Part shown: piece by piece, positions 34,499 through 44,779 of the stretch
Position numbering within the stretch: position 1 is the stretch's first letter
Layout: the number at the start of each line of letters is the position of its first letter
From: Bacteroidota bacterium
GTDB lineage: Bacteria > Bacteroidota > Bacteroidia > Bacteroidales > SZUA-534
Direction of reading: 5' to 3'
Length of the DNA stretch: 55,794 nt
Assembly (NCBI GenBank): GCA_003250355.1
Contig: QKGS01000044.1
Location: 1 to 55,794, forward strand
The notes under the pieces: model-generated
What the model was told of the DNA's origin: nothing
The model's database searches: none
The model's input: only the letters and a program-made list of their open reading frames with translations
Position numbers and translations under genes: made by a program

Positions 34499-35371
34499 TT
34501 AGAAAACAATGTAATCGATAGGGTTTAACGGTTTGCCTTTGTGCCATAGTTCAAAGTGCAGATGCGACCCGGTTGTATACTCGCCTGTATTACCAACTAT
34601 TGCAACAGCTTCGCCTGCCAAAACTCTATCGCCCATTTGTTTAAGCAATTGCGAATTGTGTTTGTACACACTTATAAGTTCATTGCGGTGTTGTATAAGT
34701 ATTATATAACCTGCTTCAAGTGTCCAACCGGTGAGTATAACTGTACCATCGAGAACACTAAGTATAGGTTCGTTTAGGTTTGAAACAACATCGATGGCAA
34801 AATGGTCGGTTTTTGTGTCGAAGTTATTGGTAACTTTACCTTTAAGCGGACAATAGAAATGGAGTTTATTCAGATCGAATTTTTCTTCTATTTGAACAAA
34901 TTCATAGTTTTGAACATCGTACTTTTCGGCATCGTCAACCTGCTGTTGTAGTTCCGGGTCGAACTGATGCTCTTCAATAACAATATTGAGAACAGCCTCG
35001 GTAGTATCAATATTATCGAAATGTTTGTTTGTATCTTTTCCTTTTAATATTTGTCGTATATTTTCGATATAGTTGTCGCGCACCTGAATTTGCTGTTCAA
35101 GGGAGTCGGTTTTCAGGGCATTTTGCATATATAGCCATTTAATATCGCCATTGGGGTAACCCGGTATGTATTCGCGTAAAGGGGTAAATGAGACTAAAAT
35201 TATCCCCACTGCCACAAGAATTACACTAATAAAACCAAGCCAAAGAATCATATTCATTCTCGACAGCACAGCGTACCATACGTCTTCAAGCGTATCTTCG
35301 TTGAGTATAACTAACCGATACCTGCTTCGTAGTTTATGAATAAATTTTCTTTTAGTTTTTTCTTTTTCCAT
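34499..35371 (-). CDS. M23 (LytM-type) peptidase, membrane-anchored
   Basis: This 290-residue protein has a cytoplasmic basic N-terminus, one membrane helix (about 37-60) and a periplasmic linker with coiled-coil character (75-150). The C-terminal LytM domain has DHFAIDVV (HxxxD), VYKHNSQL and HLHFELWHKGKPLNPI (HxH), so the zinc site is kept. It may cut peptidoglycan cross-links or regulate such enzymes. It is the first gene of the operon with dxr and rseP and has a TAnnTTTG promoter just upstream. Confidence 0.92.
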   Translation of the reverse strand: MEKEKTKRKFIHKLRSRYRLVILNEDTLEDVWYAVLSRMNMILWLGFISVILVAVGIILVSFTPLREYIPGYPNGDIKWLYMQNALKTDSLEQQIQVRDNYIENIRQILKGKDTNKHFDNIDTTEAVLNIVIEEHQFDPELQQQVDDAEKYDVQNYEFVQIEEKFDLNKLHFYCPLKGKVTNNFDTKTDHFAIDVVSNLNEPILSVLDGTVILTGWTLEAGYIILIQHRNELISVYKHNSQLLKQMGDRVLAGEAVAIVGNTGEYTTGSHLHFELWHKGKPLNPIDYIVF

Positions 35372-35394
35372 TTGCCGGAATTATGACATTCGTG

Positions 35395-35402
35395 CAAAGA
35401 TA
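35395..35402 (-). promoter_or_regulatory. -7 promoter box of the LytM-dxr-rseP operon
   Basis: The minus strand reads TATCTTTG, an exact TAnnTTTG match, 23 bases before the start at 35371. Confidence 0.55.
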
Positions 35403-35411
35403 AAAAAGTTT

Positions 35412-35446
35412 AATAAAAAAAGGATTCCGTTTTTGGAATCCTTTTT
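35412..35446 (-). terminator. Terminator of the flippase-DUF2723 operon
   Basis: A 12-bp perfect stem: AAAAAGGATTCC (35417-35428) with GGAATCCTTTTT (35435-35446), 6-base loop. On the minus strand it ends in a T-run. It begins 4 bases after the DUF2723 stop. Confidence 0.85.
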
Positions 35447-35450
35447 ATTA

Positions 35451-38400
35451 TTACATTCTACCTGAATAAAGGGAATACATTTTTTTCATTGTTTCTTCAA
35501 TACTTTTAGCCAGTTCGGGCTGATTGTATTGTCGTGCCACATCGCCAAGCCACTGAACGGTAACAACTGCAAGTTGCTTATCGTTTTCATTTATTGGTCC
35601 GAATTTTCTATCCATTTTTGAGAAATAAATAAGGTCTTTGTATGAATTTTCAACCATTTCCAATGCAAGTTGTGAGCCTTCTTTTGTCATACCTGCTTCA
35701 AAGAACGCTTCAATAAATGGTGCATCGTAGTAATCGAATGCCATTTGTTCTTTTGGCAATACTTCAAGCCCCCTGTTAAGTACTTCACGTGCTTTCTCCT
35801 TATTGCCTTCTTTGCAAAGCTCTGATGCCAGTCGGCCGAAATTGGTTCTAACCTTAACTATTCTAATGGTTCGACGGGTGTTTTCATCTAAGTATACGTT
35901 AGTGTCGCCAATGTTACCCCATTTGAATTTATTCATAAGATTATCGTAAAGTATCTCAGTGTCAACTCGTCCTATACCGCGATAATCGAAAGGTGTTTCA
36001 ATAGGTACCACTTTTGAAGCAAACCCTTCAACCTGGAAATAATTGCGAAGATTAGTATTGTTACCCGAACCCGGAGCTACAAAATATATTGGCCGTTCCC
36101 AGTTTGAATTTGCCAAAAGGTCAAGAATCATAAGGTCATTTTTCATCAGATACCTGTCGCTAAGCGACCATGTCATTTCATTAACTATCAGGCCTGCATC
36201 TTTTGCTTTAACCACACCTTTTCTAATAACATCGGCACTGTCAATAGTTATTTTCAAACGTTTGGTTGGTATATAGTCGGTATAGTCGTTCATTTGTGTT
36301 TGAAGTCGGGTACGTTTGTCGTCGCTGGCAACAAAGCTTACCACTTCTTTTAGTTCCTGAGCTTCGGTAAATCGTTCATAAACCGGAACCTGATCGCGTG
36401 TACCCGACACATATTGGTCTTTGGTAAGACTGAATGGCACAGGCTCAGAATCGTAGTATTTCGATTTCATTTGGTCAATATACCAATCGGTAATAAGGTA
36501 TGGCAAACATATAACACGAACATCGGTACGTACCCCTTCAACCTCTTGTATATACCAAAGTGGGAAAGTATCGTTGTCGCCGTTGGTAAATATTACAGCA
36601 TCTTTTTCACAGCTTTGCAGGTAGTTGTATGCAAAGTCGCGGGCTACATATCGGTTTGAACGGTCGTGGTCGTCCCAGTTTTCGGCAGCCATAATTAAAG
36701 GGATTATAGTACAAACAGCTGTTGCCAATATTGCGCTTGGTGCAGCTTTCATTCGTTTTTTCATAGCTTCGTATATTCCCAGTATACCAATACCTGTCCA
36801 TATTGCAAATGCATAGAATGAGCCCGCATAAGCATAGTCGCGTTCACGAGGCTGGCGCGGATACTGGTTCAAATAAACAACTATTGCCAATCCGGTTAAA
36901 ATGAACAGAGCCATTACTATCCAGAAATTTCGTTTATCGCGGCTCAACTGATAGAATAAACCTATTAACCCAAGTATAAATGGAAGCAGGTAGTATTTGT
37001 TGTTAGCCTTATTGTTTGCGTAAGCTACCGGAAGGTCGCTTTGTGAACCCAAACGTGCTTCGTCAAAGAAGTTTAAACCTGTTATCCAGTTTCCTTTTGT
37101 AGGTTCGCCGTGTCCTTGTATATCGTTTTGTCGACCCGAAAAGTTCCACATAAAGTATCGCCAGTACATATGCCCAATTTGGTAACGGAAGAAAAATCTA
37201 AGGTTCTCAACCATAGTAGGTTTTGTGAACGTTTCCATTTCGCCTTGGTTATTCATGGTTTTTACTTTACGCCCTTTAACCTTAGCCCATTCCTTATAAT
37301 CGGCAACATGATGACCTTGCGAACTCCACATACGCGGGAATATTGTTGTCATTTGGTCGTTGTAGTTGTAATCGAACTTACGGCGACCTTGAACGTATTT
37401 GCCATCCTTTTTATAGTAAGTTTGAGAACCATACGAATAGGGGTCTTTTACATCGATAGGGGTATTATAGTACTGTCCCGAAATAAGCGGGTTTGAACCA
37501 TACTGTTCACGATTAAGATAGCTTAACAGCGCATTAGGGTCTTCCGGATTATTTTGGTCAATTGGTGGTGTTGCATTTGAGCGTATAATTATTACACCGT
37601 AGCTCGAATATCCTATCATCATTACAGTAAATGCAATAATAACAGAGTTAAGCATAACCTTGTTTTTTTTGCGTGTGTACATAATGCCCCATGCAAGAGC
37701 TGCGCCAAGAGCAATAACAAAGAAAAGAGTTCCGCTGTTAAAAGGCATCCCGAATGAATTAACAAAAAGTTTATCGAACGCAAAAGCCACCTTAACAGTA
37801 CCGGGTATTATAACCCACATAACAGCACCAAGTATTGCAAATGATATTACAAGCGATTTGATTACACCTTTGCGTGTAACTTCAAATTTCTTGAAATAAT
37901 ACACCAGTGCAATGGCAGGAATTGCAAGCAGGTTAAGTAAGTGCACCCCAATAGAAAGGCCTACTAGGTACATAATGAATATTAACCATCGGTCGGCATA
38001 TTTTTCGTGTGCTATGTTTTCCCACTTCAGAATAGCCCAGAATACAACAGCTGTAATAAGCGACGATGTAGCATATACTTCGCCCTCAACAGCCGAGAAC
38101 CAAAATGTATCGGAGAAAGTGTATATTAAACTTCCAACCAGTCCGCTACCTATAATAGCAAGGTTATTGGCAGAAGATTCTTCGCCGCTGAAAAGTTTTT
38201 TAGCAAGGTGGGTAATAGTCCAAAACAAAAAGAGTATTGTAAACGAACTTGCCAATGCCGACATTACATTGGCAAACAATGCAACATTTTGAACATTGCC
38301 CATGGCAAATAAGCTAAAGAAACGTGTAAGTAACATAAAGAATGGTGCACCCGGCGGGTGTCCTACTTCTAACTTGTATCCGGTGGCAATAAATTCGCCA

Positions 38401-38510
38401 CAATCCCAGAAACTTGCAGTTGGTTCTATTGTAAGCAAATACACAACCGAGGCTACTAAAAATGTAAACCAGCCAACGTAGATATTCAGTTTTTGATAAC
38501 TCATATTCAA
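35451..38510 (-). CDS. DUF2723 membrane protein (GT117-type glycosyltransferase family)
   Basis: This 1019-residue polytopic protein begins with about twelve membrane helices. The N-terminal DUF2723 signature is clear: TIEPTASFWDCGEFIATGYK and GHPPGAPFFMLLTRFFSLFA, with acidic residues in the first loop as in GT-C enzymes. The periplasmic C-terminal half includes FTNGDNDTFPLWYIQEVEGV and GLEVLPKEQMAFDY, which looks TPR-like. DUF2723 is classed as glycosyltransferase family 117. Protein O-glycosylation in the periplasm is proposed for some members. The start could also be Met3 (38504). It is co-transcribed with a flippase 13 bases upstream. Confidence 0.92.
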   Translation of the reverse strand: MNMSYQKLNIYVGWFTFLVASVVYLLTIEPTASFWDCGEFIATGYKLEVGHPPGAPFFMLLTRFFSLFAMGNVQNVALFANVMSALASSFTILFLFWTITHLAKKLFSGEESSANNLAIIGSGLVGSLIYTFSDTFWFSAVEGEVYATSSLITAVVFWAILKWENIAHEKYADRWLIFIMYLVGLSIGVHLLNLLAIPAIALVYYFKKFEVTRKGVIKSLVISFAILGAVMWVIIPGTVKVAFAFDKLFVNSFGMPFNSGTLFFVIALGAALAWGIMYTRKKNKVMLNSVIIAFTVMMIGYSSYGVIIIRSNATPPIDQNNPEDPNALLSYLNREQYGSNPLISGQYYNTPIDVKDPYSYGSQTYYKKDGKYVQGRRKFDYNYNDQMTTIFPRMWSSQGHHVADYKEWAKVKGRKVKTMNNQGEMETFTKPTMVENLRFFFRYQIGHMYWRYFMWNFSGRQNDIQGHGEPTKGNWITGLNFFDEARLGSQSDLPVAYANNKANNKYYLLPFILGLIGLFYQLSRDKRNFWIVMALFILTGLAIVVYLNQYPRQPRERDYAYAGSFYAFAIWTGIGILGIYEAMKKRMKAAPSAILATAVCTIIPLIMAAENWDDHDRSNRYVARDFAYNYLQSCEKDAVIFTNGDNDTFPLWYIQEVEGVRTDVRVICLPYLITDWYIDQMKSKYYDSEPVPFSLTKDQYVSGTRDQVPVYERFTEAQELKEVVSFVASDDKRTRLQTQMNDYTDYIPTKRLKITIDSADVIRKGVVKAKDAGLIVNEMTWSLSDRYLMKNDLMILDLLANSNWERPIYFVAPGSGNNTNLRNYFQVEGFASKVVPIETPFDYRGIGRVDTEILYDNLMNKFKWGNIGDTNVYLDENTRRTIRIVKVRTNFGRLASELCKEGNKEKAREVLNRGLEVLPKEQMAFDYYDAPFIEAFFEAGMTKEGSQLALEMVENSYKDLIYFSKMDRKFGPINENDKQLAVVTVQWLGDVARQYNQPELAKSIEETMKKMYSLYSGRM

Positions 38511-38522
38511 TGTTTTAGTTAA

Positions 38523-39974
38523 CTAATCGTGTTTAATAATTTTATAAATGTCTTTAATTTTAATAAGCCCAATACTTAATGAAAGTAATGCACTGAAAGC
38601 AACCATAATAGAAATATTGATATACCAACTGAAAGGGAGGTTATATGACAATTTTCCGGCTAGGGCTACTCCGGTTGCAAATATGAGTAATAAAATTAAA
38701 AGTTTATAATTTATCCTGAATTTAAAGATTTTAATTGCCAGAACTATCTGAATAACAGCGGTTATGGTTTGTGTTGTAAAGCTGGTTACAGCAGCACCAA
38801 ACGCTTCGTAGCGAGGTATAAGTATTATGTTAAGAATAATATTTATGGCCATTCCGGCAGCAGCCATTATATTGAGTTGCTTTAAACTACCATTAGCAGT
38901 AAGCAATGTTCCGAATATATATGTTGCCGATATTGATACAAAACCCATCATGAGTAAAGCAAATATTGGAGCCGACTCATTAGCATGATTATGGTACATT
39001 AGGGTCATAATCTCATTTCTATAAAAGAAACATCCCCCTGCCAGTATCAGTGCGGGTATTGCTATCAGTAAAAATGAAAGTACCGCTAGTTGCCCTGTTG
39101 GTTCTTTTTCCTTTATCATTTTTGAAAAGATAGGCAATAAAAGCCCTGCAAACAGAAGCGAAAACATACTTGCAGCATCGAGTATTCGGAACGCCTGCGC
39201 ATATATTCCCGATTGGTAATTACCATTGGGGAGCAATTGCTTTAACATTATAGAGTCGATACGATTGTAAAATGCCATAAGTAATGTTAGCAAAGCAAAA
39301 GGGAGACTTTGTTTTAAAATAGCCAAACTGAAATTACGGTCAAAGTTTATTTTAATTTTTCCGCTTTTAGCTAATACAAGTATAAAAGCTACCAGTGCTG
39401 TTATAGAATAAGCTACGGTTTGAGCATACACAAACCACTCTATTTGAAACTTTGTGTCGGTAATATTGCCCCAAAGCAATACGCTGCATATTGCTATCAT
39501 TAGTAAGCGGTCGAGTACCGACACTATGCTGTCGGTTTTAAATAAATGTAACCCGGCAATATTAGAACGCAAATAAAGAATAAACGACAATAAAAACTGA
39601 TTTACCAAAAGCAGTAACAGAAACCTTATTTCGCCCCACTGAAAACCCCATAGTGCAGCAGCGGCAATACTTATAACAAAATAAGCCAATCCGAGAAATA
39701 CTCTAAGCATTATAAGGTTTGAAAAATGTTTGTTGAGCAGTTGGGTATTTTGCGATATATTGCGATTATTGAAGTTGGTAATACCAAAGTCGAGCAGAAT
39801 ATTGAGCAGTAGCGAAAAATTGAACAAAGCGAAATAAAAACCGTACGATTCAGCACCTACTACATTTTGCACCTGGCGGTCGATACCAAAAATCCAAAAC
39901 GGCTTAACCAACAGGTTAAGAAACAATAGTAAGGCAAGGTTTGTTATAAATGTCTTCTTCAAAATTATTTTCAA
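38523..39974 (-). CDS. Polysaccharide flippase (Wzx/MATE-like)
   Basis: This 483-residue protein has about 14 predicted membrane helices and opens like O-antigen flippases: a first helix, then GAESYGFYFALFNFSLLLNI and LDFGITNFNNRNIS. It likely moves lipid-linked sugars across the inner membrane. The reading begins with TTG at 39974; no in-frame ATG occurs until well into the conserved part, so this start is accepted. A -7 box at 39983-39990 leaves almost no leader. The DUF2723 gene follows after 13 bases, joining sugar flipping with a membrane glycosyltransferase. Confidence 0.9.
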   Translation of the reverse strand: MKIILKKTFITNLALLLFLNLLVKPFWIFGIDRQVQNVVGAESYGFYFALFNFSLLLNILLDFGITNFNNRNISQNTQLLNKHFSNLIMLRVFLGLAYFVISIAAAALWGFQWGEIRFLLLLLVNQFLLSFILYLRSNIAGLHLFKTDSIVSVLDRLLMIAICSVLLWGNITDTKFQIEWFVYAQTVAYSITALVAFILVLAKSGKIKINFDRNFSLAILKQSLPFALLTLLMAFYNRIDSIMLKQLLPNGNYQSGIYAQAFRILDAASMFSLLFAGLLLPIFSKMIKEKEPTGQLAVLSFLLIAIPALILAGGCFFYRNEIMTLMYHNHANESAPIFALLMMGFVSISATYIFGTLLTANGSLKQLNIMAAAGMAINIILNIILIPRYEAFGAAVTSFTTQTITAVIQIVLAIKIFKFRINYKLLILLLIFATGVALAGKLSYNLPFSWYINISIMVAFSALLSLSIGLIKIKDIYKIIKHD

Positions 39975-39982
39975 TTTTGCGC

Positions 39983-39990
39983 CAAATATA
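39983..39990 (-). promoter_or_regulatory. -7 promoter box of the flippase operon
   Basis: The minus strand reads TATATTTG (TAnnTTTG), 8 bases before the TTG start, implying a nearly leaderless transcript. Confidence 0.45.
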
Positions 39991-40159
39991 CTACTTCATA
40001 CTTATAAGAGTGCAAGCCGTATATATTAATTTTTATTTACCCTTTACGATAACGATATCATACCCTCATTATCAGCCACAAAAGAACTTGACCAATAAAT
40101 ATTATATACGTTTTTTTAGTTAGTATATTGTGTTAGTAAACATCATATACATAAAATAC

Positions 40160-40167
40160 TAACTTTG
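40160..40167 (+). promoter_or_regulatory. -7 promoter box of the GT4-rnhB operon
   Basis: TAACTTTG (TAnnTTTG), 25 bases before the ATG at 40193. Confidence 0.5.
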
Positions 40168-40192
40168 CCGGTTTAAAATCGTAAAAAGGCAT

Positions 40193-41317
40193 ATGTTAAT
40201 AGCAGTAAACACCAAGCTTTTTTTAAAGAATCGCCTTGAAGGTATGGGCTGGTTCGGATATGAAACGCTTAAGCGTATTACACAAAACCATCCGGAGCAT
40301 AAATTTCTATTTATTTTTGACCGCCCATGGGACGAATCGTTTATTTTTTCCGATAATATTATTCCGGTTAAAACCAGTATTCCGTCTCGTCATGCAGTAC
40401 TATGGTATCTCAGATTTGAACATATAATACCGAGTATTGTAAAAAAGCACAAAGCCGATTTGTTTCTGTCTACTGATGGTTGGACAACTCTATGTAAAGA
40501 TTTTAAAACCTACAATGTTATACACGACATAAACCCGATACACAACCCTTCCGATTTTCCTTTTTTTACACGAAAATATTTCAATTACTATTATCCACGT
40601 TTTGCAAAAAACGTTACCCGTTTGGGAACAGTTTCTGAGTATTCGAAAAATGATATGATAAGTACTTTTGGAATAAACCCCGATAAAATTGATGTAATAT
40701 ATAACGGTGTAAACAGTGTATATGCCCCTGTAACTGCCGAAGAGAAAGAGGGAACACAAGGGCAAATGGCCGAAGGGTGTCCGTATTTTGTATATGTTGG
40801 GTCGCTAAATCCGCGCAAGAACATAGAGCGTATGCTTCAGGCTTTCGATGCATTTAAAATAAGCACACAATTGCCGCATAAGTTGGTAATTGTGGGTGAG
40901 CGTATGTGGAATTATCCGGGAATGGAGAAAACACTAAAGGAGATGCAGTTCGAGAACGATGTAATATTTACCGGAAGGTTAACTCCCGAAATATTGCGGC
41001 TAACACTCGGCTCGGCCGAAGCACTATTATTGGTAAGCATTCTCGAAGGCTTTGGCATACCCCTTATTGAAGCGATGCAATGCGATGTGCCGGTTATTAG
41101 CAGCAATATAACAGCTATGCCCGAAGTGGTTGGCGATGCCGGCTTATTGGTCGACCCATATTCTGTTTCATCAATAACCGATGCTATAATTAAAATGGCA
41201 CGCGATGAAAATTTACGTAAGTGCTGCATTTTAAAAGGGCGCATACAGCGCGAAAAATTCAGTTGGGACAAATCGGCCGAAAACCTCTGGGCAGGTATCG
41301 AAAAGTGTTTTGTATAA
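40193..41317 (+). CDS. Family 4 glycosyltransferase
   Basis: This 374-residue GT-B retaining glycosyltransferase has an N-terminal acceptor domain and a C-terminal donor domain. Conserved parts: NVIHDINPI, TVSEYSKNDMISTFGI, YVGSLNPRKNIERML, VIVGER, and the EX7E-like LEGFGIPLIEAM with both Glu. It resembles mannosyl- or rhamnosyltransferases used in surface polysaccharide assembly; the sugar is not predictable. The stop overlaps the rnhB start (TAATG). Confidence 0.93.
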   Translation: MLIAVNTKLFLKNRLEGMGWFGYETLKRITQNHPEHKFLFIFDRPWDESFIFSDNIIPVKTSIPSRHAVLWYLRFEHIIPSIVKKHKADLFLSTDGWTTLCKDFKTYNVIHDINPIHNPSDFPFFTRKYFNYYYPRFAKNVTRLGTVSEYSKNDMISTFGINPDKIDVIYNGVNSVYAPVTAEEKEGTQGQMAEGCPYFVYVGSLNPRKNIERMLQAFDAFKISTQLPHKLVIVGERMWNYPGMEKTLKEMQFENDVIFTGRLTPEILRLTLGSAEALLLVSILEGFGIPLIEAMQCDVPVISSNITAMPEVVGDAGLLVDPYSVSSITDAIIKMARDENLRKCCILKGRIQREKFSWDKSAENLWAGIEKCFV

Positions 41318-41922
41318 TGCCCGCATTACTCCCTTATTTAAAGCCTAATGTGATAGAAGCCGGTTGCGACGAGGCCGGGCGCGGTTGTTTAGCTGGTCCG
41401 GTATTTGCGGCAGCGGTTATTCTCCCTCCCGATTTTGAACACCCATACCTGAATGATTCGAAGCAATTGTCGGAAAAACGCCGATATGAATTGCGCGAAT
41501 TTATTTATAAAAATGCAACTACCTATGCGGTAGCTTCATATTCGCCACAGGAAATAGACGAGGTTAATATTTTAAATGCATCAATATATTCAATGCACCG
41601 GGCTTTAGAAAAATTAACCGTTCAGCCTGAGCATATAATCATTGACGGCAATCGGTTTAAGCCTTACTGCAAAATTCCTTACCAAACAGTTGTAAAGGGC
41701 GACGGCAAGTATATGAGCATTGCAGCAGCCTCAGTACTTGCTAAAACCTGCCGCGACGATTATATGATGCAACTACACCACCTATTGCCACAATATGGGT
41801 GGGATAAAAGCAAAGGTTACCCAACCAAAGCACACCGTAAGGCAATAGAAAAGTACAATATATGTGAACATCACCGCAAATCGTTCCGATGCAAGGATGA
41901 ACAACTGAAGCTCGATTTGTAA
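41317..41922 (+). CDS. rnhB: Ribonuclease HII
   Basis: This 201-residue enzyme removes ribonucleotides from DNA. The start is ATG 41317, overlapping the GT4 stop by one base; a longer frame upstream is not used. Motifs: EAGCDEAGRGCLAGPVFAAA with the catalytic Asp/Glu pair, LNDSKQLSEKRR, IIIDGNRFKPYC, and KGDGKYMSIAAASVLAKTCR. It ends KSFRCKDEQLKLDL. All four acidic active-site residues appear present. It is convergent with the next gene, 5 bases away. Confidence 0.95.
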   Translation: MPALLPYLKPNVIEAGCDEAGRGCLAGPVFAAAVILPPDFEHPYLNDSKQLSEKRRYELREFIYKNATTYAVASYSPQEIDEVNILNASIYSMHRALEKLTVQPEHIIIDGNRFKPYCKIPYQTVVKGDGKYMSIAAASVLAKTCRDDYMMQLHHLLPQYGWDKSKGYPTKAHRKAIEKYNICEHHRKSFRCKDEQLKLDL

Positions 41923-41927
41923 TTGCG

Positions 41928-43247
41928 CTATTCGTGCTCTATAATCATATCTATCCGCATAAATACATTCCAATACTTTTCCTTATTCATTTCACTCCAG
42001 TGAATTAAATTGTACCTGTACTGGTAGGTTTGTATTTGACAAATAACTGCAAGAAAAATAATAGTTGAAATATATCCTTTACGTAAACGTATCGATTTTA
42101 TATTTTGTAGTGCCAACCCCATAAGTATAGCAAATACAGGAATATATTCAACAAATACTCTTGACGAAAAGCTGCCTCCGTAGAACCACATCCACCATGA
42201 TGAAAAAACATAGATGATTATGAATAAAAATGAAAATAGCGTTAAAAATTCATATTTACTTCTTTTGAAAAAATGATATAATCCAAATAATGAAACAAGA
42301 TATATGGGTGTGTACAAGAATAATCCTTTCTTATAGCTGAATAATATTTTTAATATATTCGGTTTCAGGAAATTGAAACCTTCCTGCCCGTACGAGTAAA
42401 CAAAAAAATCGCCGGTAGATACTTTATATATAATAAGTTGAATTGAAGCTATTAGAGCAAATACAACCACTGACACTATTAATGTAATGTATTTATTAAA
42501 CAGATACTTAATACCACCAATTAGCGACTCCACACCTCTTGCCGCAAAAGGTATTAATAGTATTACTATAAGATTGGCAGGCCTTATTAATGTTATTACT
42601 CCAAGTAGTAATGAAATATAAATAATTCTATTTGAGTTGGGGGTTTCAAAATATTTAAGCAATTGATAAAGTAAAATTGAAATAAATGCAAATGAAAAGA
42701 TATGCGACATTCCGGGTTCACCAATAGTATAATAAAATGCATTTGTACCAAAAGCCATTACCCATAAAGTAAGGTATCGGTATTTAGTTACAACATTAAA
42801 TATATCCAACGTTCTATTTATAAAAAACAATCCGAGCAACAGATAAAGTACCGCACCTATATTTATAAAAATGGGATAAAACTTTGAATAACCGTCAGTA
42901 TCGCCATTTGAAAATTTTGTTATTAAGTGTGCAGCAGTAAAAAAAGGCAATTCAGCCAGTGCAGTTCCGCAGTAATATTTGTTTACAACTTTCCCATTAT
43001 ACCCTGCACGATAGTCGTAGTAAAAGTTTGGATTGTAATATTTTTCACCTTCAATACTATCAAAAAAACTAAAGTTCAAATCATCATAAATAAAAATAGC
43101 CGGCAGGTAGGCATAGTAAGCTCGGGCATCGCTTTCGAGTATTCCTGTCCAGCGGTCGTTGCCCCAGCTTATGTTACTGGAAACGTATATCATTATAAAA
43201 CCTATAATGAACAGATGTGTATAAATGTTGTTAAAATATTTTTTCAT
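41928..43247 (-). CDS. Polytopic membrane protein, GT-C-like
   Basis: This 439-residue protein has about 10-11 predicted membrane helices. After the first helix comes an acidic loop (ILESDARAYYAYLPAIF), the place and kind of residues used by GT-C glycosyltransferases (PMT/ArnT-like). Other conserved-looking parts are YYCGTALAELPFF, GEPGMSHIFSFAF and SSWWMWFYGGSFSSR. It lies near surface-polysaccharide genes, so lipid-linked sugar transfer is a reasonable inference. Specific substrate unknown. Monocistronic on the minus strand. Confidence 0.8.
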   Translation of the reverse strand: MKKYFNNIYTHLFIIGFIMIYVSSNISWGNDRWTGILESDARAYYAYLPAIFIYDDLNFSFFDSIEGEKYYNPNFYYDYRAGYNGKVVNKYYCGTALAELPFFTAAHLITKFSNGDTDGYSKFYPIFINIGAVLYLLLGLFFINRTLDIFNVVTKYRYLTLWVMAFGTNAFYYTIGEPGMSHIFSFAFISILLYQLLKYFETPNSNRIIYISLLLGVITLIRPANLIVILLIPFAARGVESLIGGIKYLFNKYITLIVSVVVFALIASIQLIIYKVSTGDFFVYSYGQEGFNFLKPNILKILFSYKKGLFLYTPIYLVSLFGLYHFFKRSKYEFLTLFSFLFIIIYVFSSWWMWFYGGSFSSRVFVEYIPVFAILMGLALQNIKSIRLRKGYISTIIFLAVICQIQTYQYRYNLIHWSEMNKEKYWNVFMRIDMIIEHE

Positions 43248-43335
43248 AATACTAGCTTTGTCGCAAATCTAGTCATTTCTTTAAAATAAGATTTTGATAT
43301 GGTTTTGTTCCATTTTAAACTCTGAACATATTAAT

Positions 43336-43343
43336 TAAATTTG
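43336..43343 (+). promoter_or_regulatory. -7 promoter box of tyrS
   Basis: TAAATTTG (TAnnTTTG), 34 bases before the ATG at 43377. It supports that start over the upstream in-frame TTG at 43341, which would lie in the promoter. Confidence 0.55.
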
Positions 43344-43376
43344 CACCTCAATAAAAAGACTAAAACAACACACAAT

Positions 43377-44669
43377 ATGAATTTTGTAGAGGAATTAACC
43401 TGGCGCGGGATGATACACGATATAATGCCGGGAACAAAAGAGCAATTAGATAAAGAAATGACATCGGCTTACGTAGGCATTGACCCCACAGCCGATTCAT
43501 TACACATAGGTCACTTGGTTGGGGTAATGATGCTCAAACACTTTCAGGCTGCCGGACACCGTCCAATAGTTCTTGTGGGTGGCGCAACAGGCATGATAGG
43601 CGACCCTTCGGGCAAATCGCAGGAGAGAAACCTCCTTACCGAAGATGCCCTTCGACACAATCAAGAGTGTTTGAAAAATCAGTTATCGAAACTTCTCGAT
43701 TTCGACTCAAAAGAAGATAACAAAGCCGTGATGGTTAACAATTACGACTGGATGAAAGACTTTTCGTTCCTTGCATTTATTCGTGACATAGGTAAGCATA
43801 TTACCGTTAACTATATGATGGCAAAAGATTCGGTTAAGAAACGTTTAGGTGCTGAATCGAAAACCGGAATGTCGTTCACCGAATTTACATATCAGCTTGT
43901 TCAGGGATTCGACTTTTTGTACTTGTATCAAAACATGAACTGCAAGCTTCAAATGGGAGGCTCCGACCAATGGGGTAATATTGTTACCGGCACAGAGCTT
44001 ATTCGCCGCAAGGAATCGGGCGAAGCATTTGCACTTACTTGTCCGCTTATTACTAAAGCCGATGGCGGCAAATTCGGAAAAACAGAAAGCGGCAACGTAT
44101 GGCTCGATCCTGAGCGTACTTCTCCGTATGCATTCTACCAGTTTTGGCTAAACACCTCCGATACCGATGCCGAAAAGTATATTAAAATATTTACAATGCT
44201 TCCGAAAAATGAGGTCGACACGCTTATAGCTCAACATCATGAAGCTCCTCATGTTCGTACTCTCCAAAAGAAACTGGCCGAAGAGGTTACAATAATGGTT
44301 CACTCTAAAGAAGAACTTAATGCAGCCATAGAGGCATCGCAAATACTTTTCGGAAATTCAACAAGCGACGCTTTAGCAAAAATCGACGAGAAAACATTCC
44401 TTTCAGTATTTGAAGGAGTTCCAACATTTGATATTGAGAAATCAGCTCTAAATAAAGGAATTAATATTGTAGACCTATTAACCGAAAATGCCCGGGTATT
44501 CCCGTCGAAAGGAGAACTTCGCCGATTACTTCAAGGCGGCGGTGTAAGTATGAATAAAGAAAAAATAGCTTCGCTCGATGTTGTTGTTAATACAAACAAC
44601 TTGATAAACGGAAAATATTTACTTGTGCAAAAAGGGAAGAAAAATTATTTTTTGATAATTGCTAAATAG
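43377..44669 (+). CDS. tyrS: Tyrosyl-tRNA synthetase
   Basis: This class I synthetase of 430 residues starts at [16 protein letters not shown]. Motifs: [13 protein letters not shown] (HIGH), [17 protein letters not shown], the tyrosine-binding [15 protein letters not shown] and [14 protein letters not shown], and KFGKTESGN in the KMSKS position. A C-terminal S4 RNA-binding domain (about 370-430, [13 protein letters not shown]) closes the chain. It charges tRNA-Tyr. Own promoter at 43336. Confidence 0.97.
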   Translation: MNFVEELTWRGMIHDIMPGTKEQLDKEMTSAYVGIDPTADSLHIGHLVGVMMLKHFQAAGHRPIVLVGGATGMIGDPSGKSQERNLLTEDALRHNQECLKNQLSKLLDFDSKEDNKAVMVNNYDWMKDFSFLAFIRDIGKHITVNYMMAKDSVKKRLGAESKTGMSFTEFTYQLVQGFDFLYLYQNMNCKLQMGGSDQWGNIVTGTELIRRKESGEAFALTCPLITKADGGKFGKTESGNVWLDPERTSPYAFYQFWLNTSDTDAEKYIKIFTMLPKNEVDTLIAQHHEAPHVRTLQKKLAEEVTIMVHSKEELNAAIEASQILFGNSTSDALAKIDEKTFLSVFEGVPTFDIEKSALNKGINIVDLLTENARVFPSKGELRRLLQGGGVSMNKEKIASLDVVVNTNNLINGKYLLVQKGKKNYFLIIAK

Positions 44670-44779
44670 CAATACTGATTATATTTTAGGTTTTCTTGCA
44701 AAATATCACATTAATATTGTTTGATTGACAATTCTATACGATAAATTTCGTTTTAATATCTCTATCAGGAAATAATTTA

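Noticed and set aside
37110-37496. 128-codon plus-strand frame opposite the DUF2723 gene
   Set aside because: Shadow of a conserved coding region, no domain.
41221-41316. N-terminal extension of RNase HII
   Set aside because: The extra residues lie inside the GT4 gene; the ATG at 41317 overlaps the GT4 stop and gives normal RNase HII length.
43341-43376. Upstream TTG start for tyrS
   Set aside because: It overlaps the -7 promoter box, so it cannot be in the transcript; ATG 43377 begins the conserved protein.
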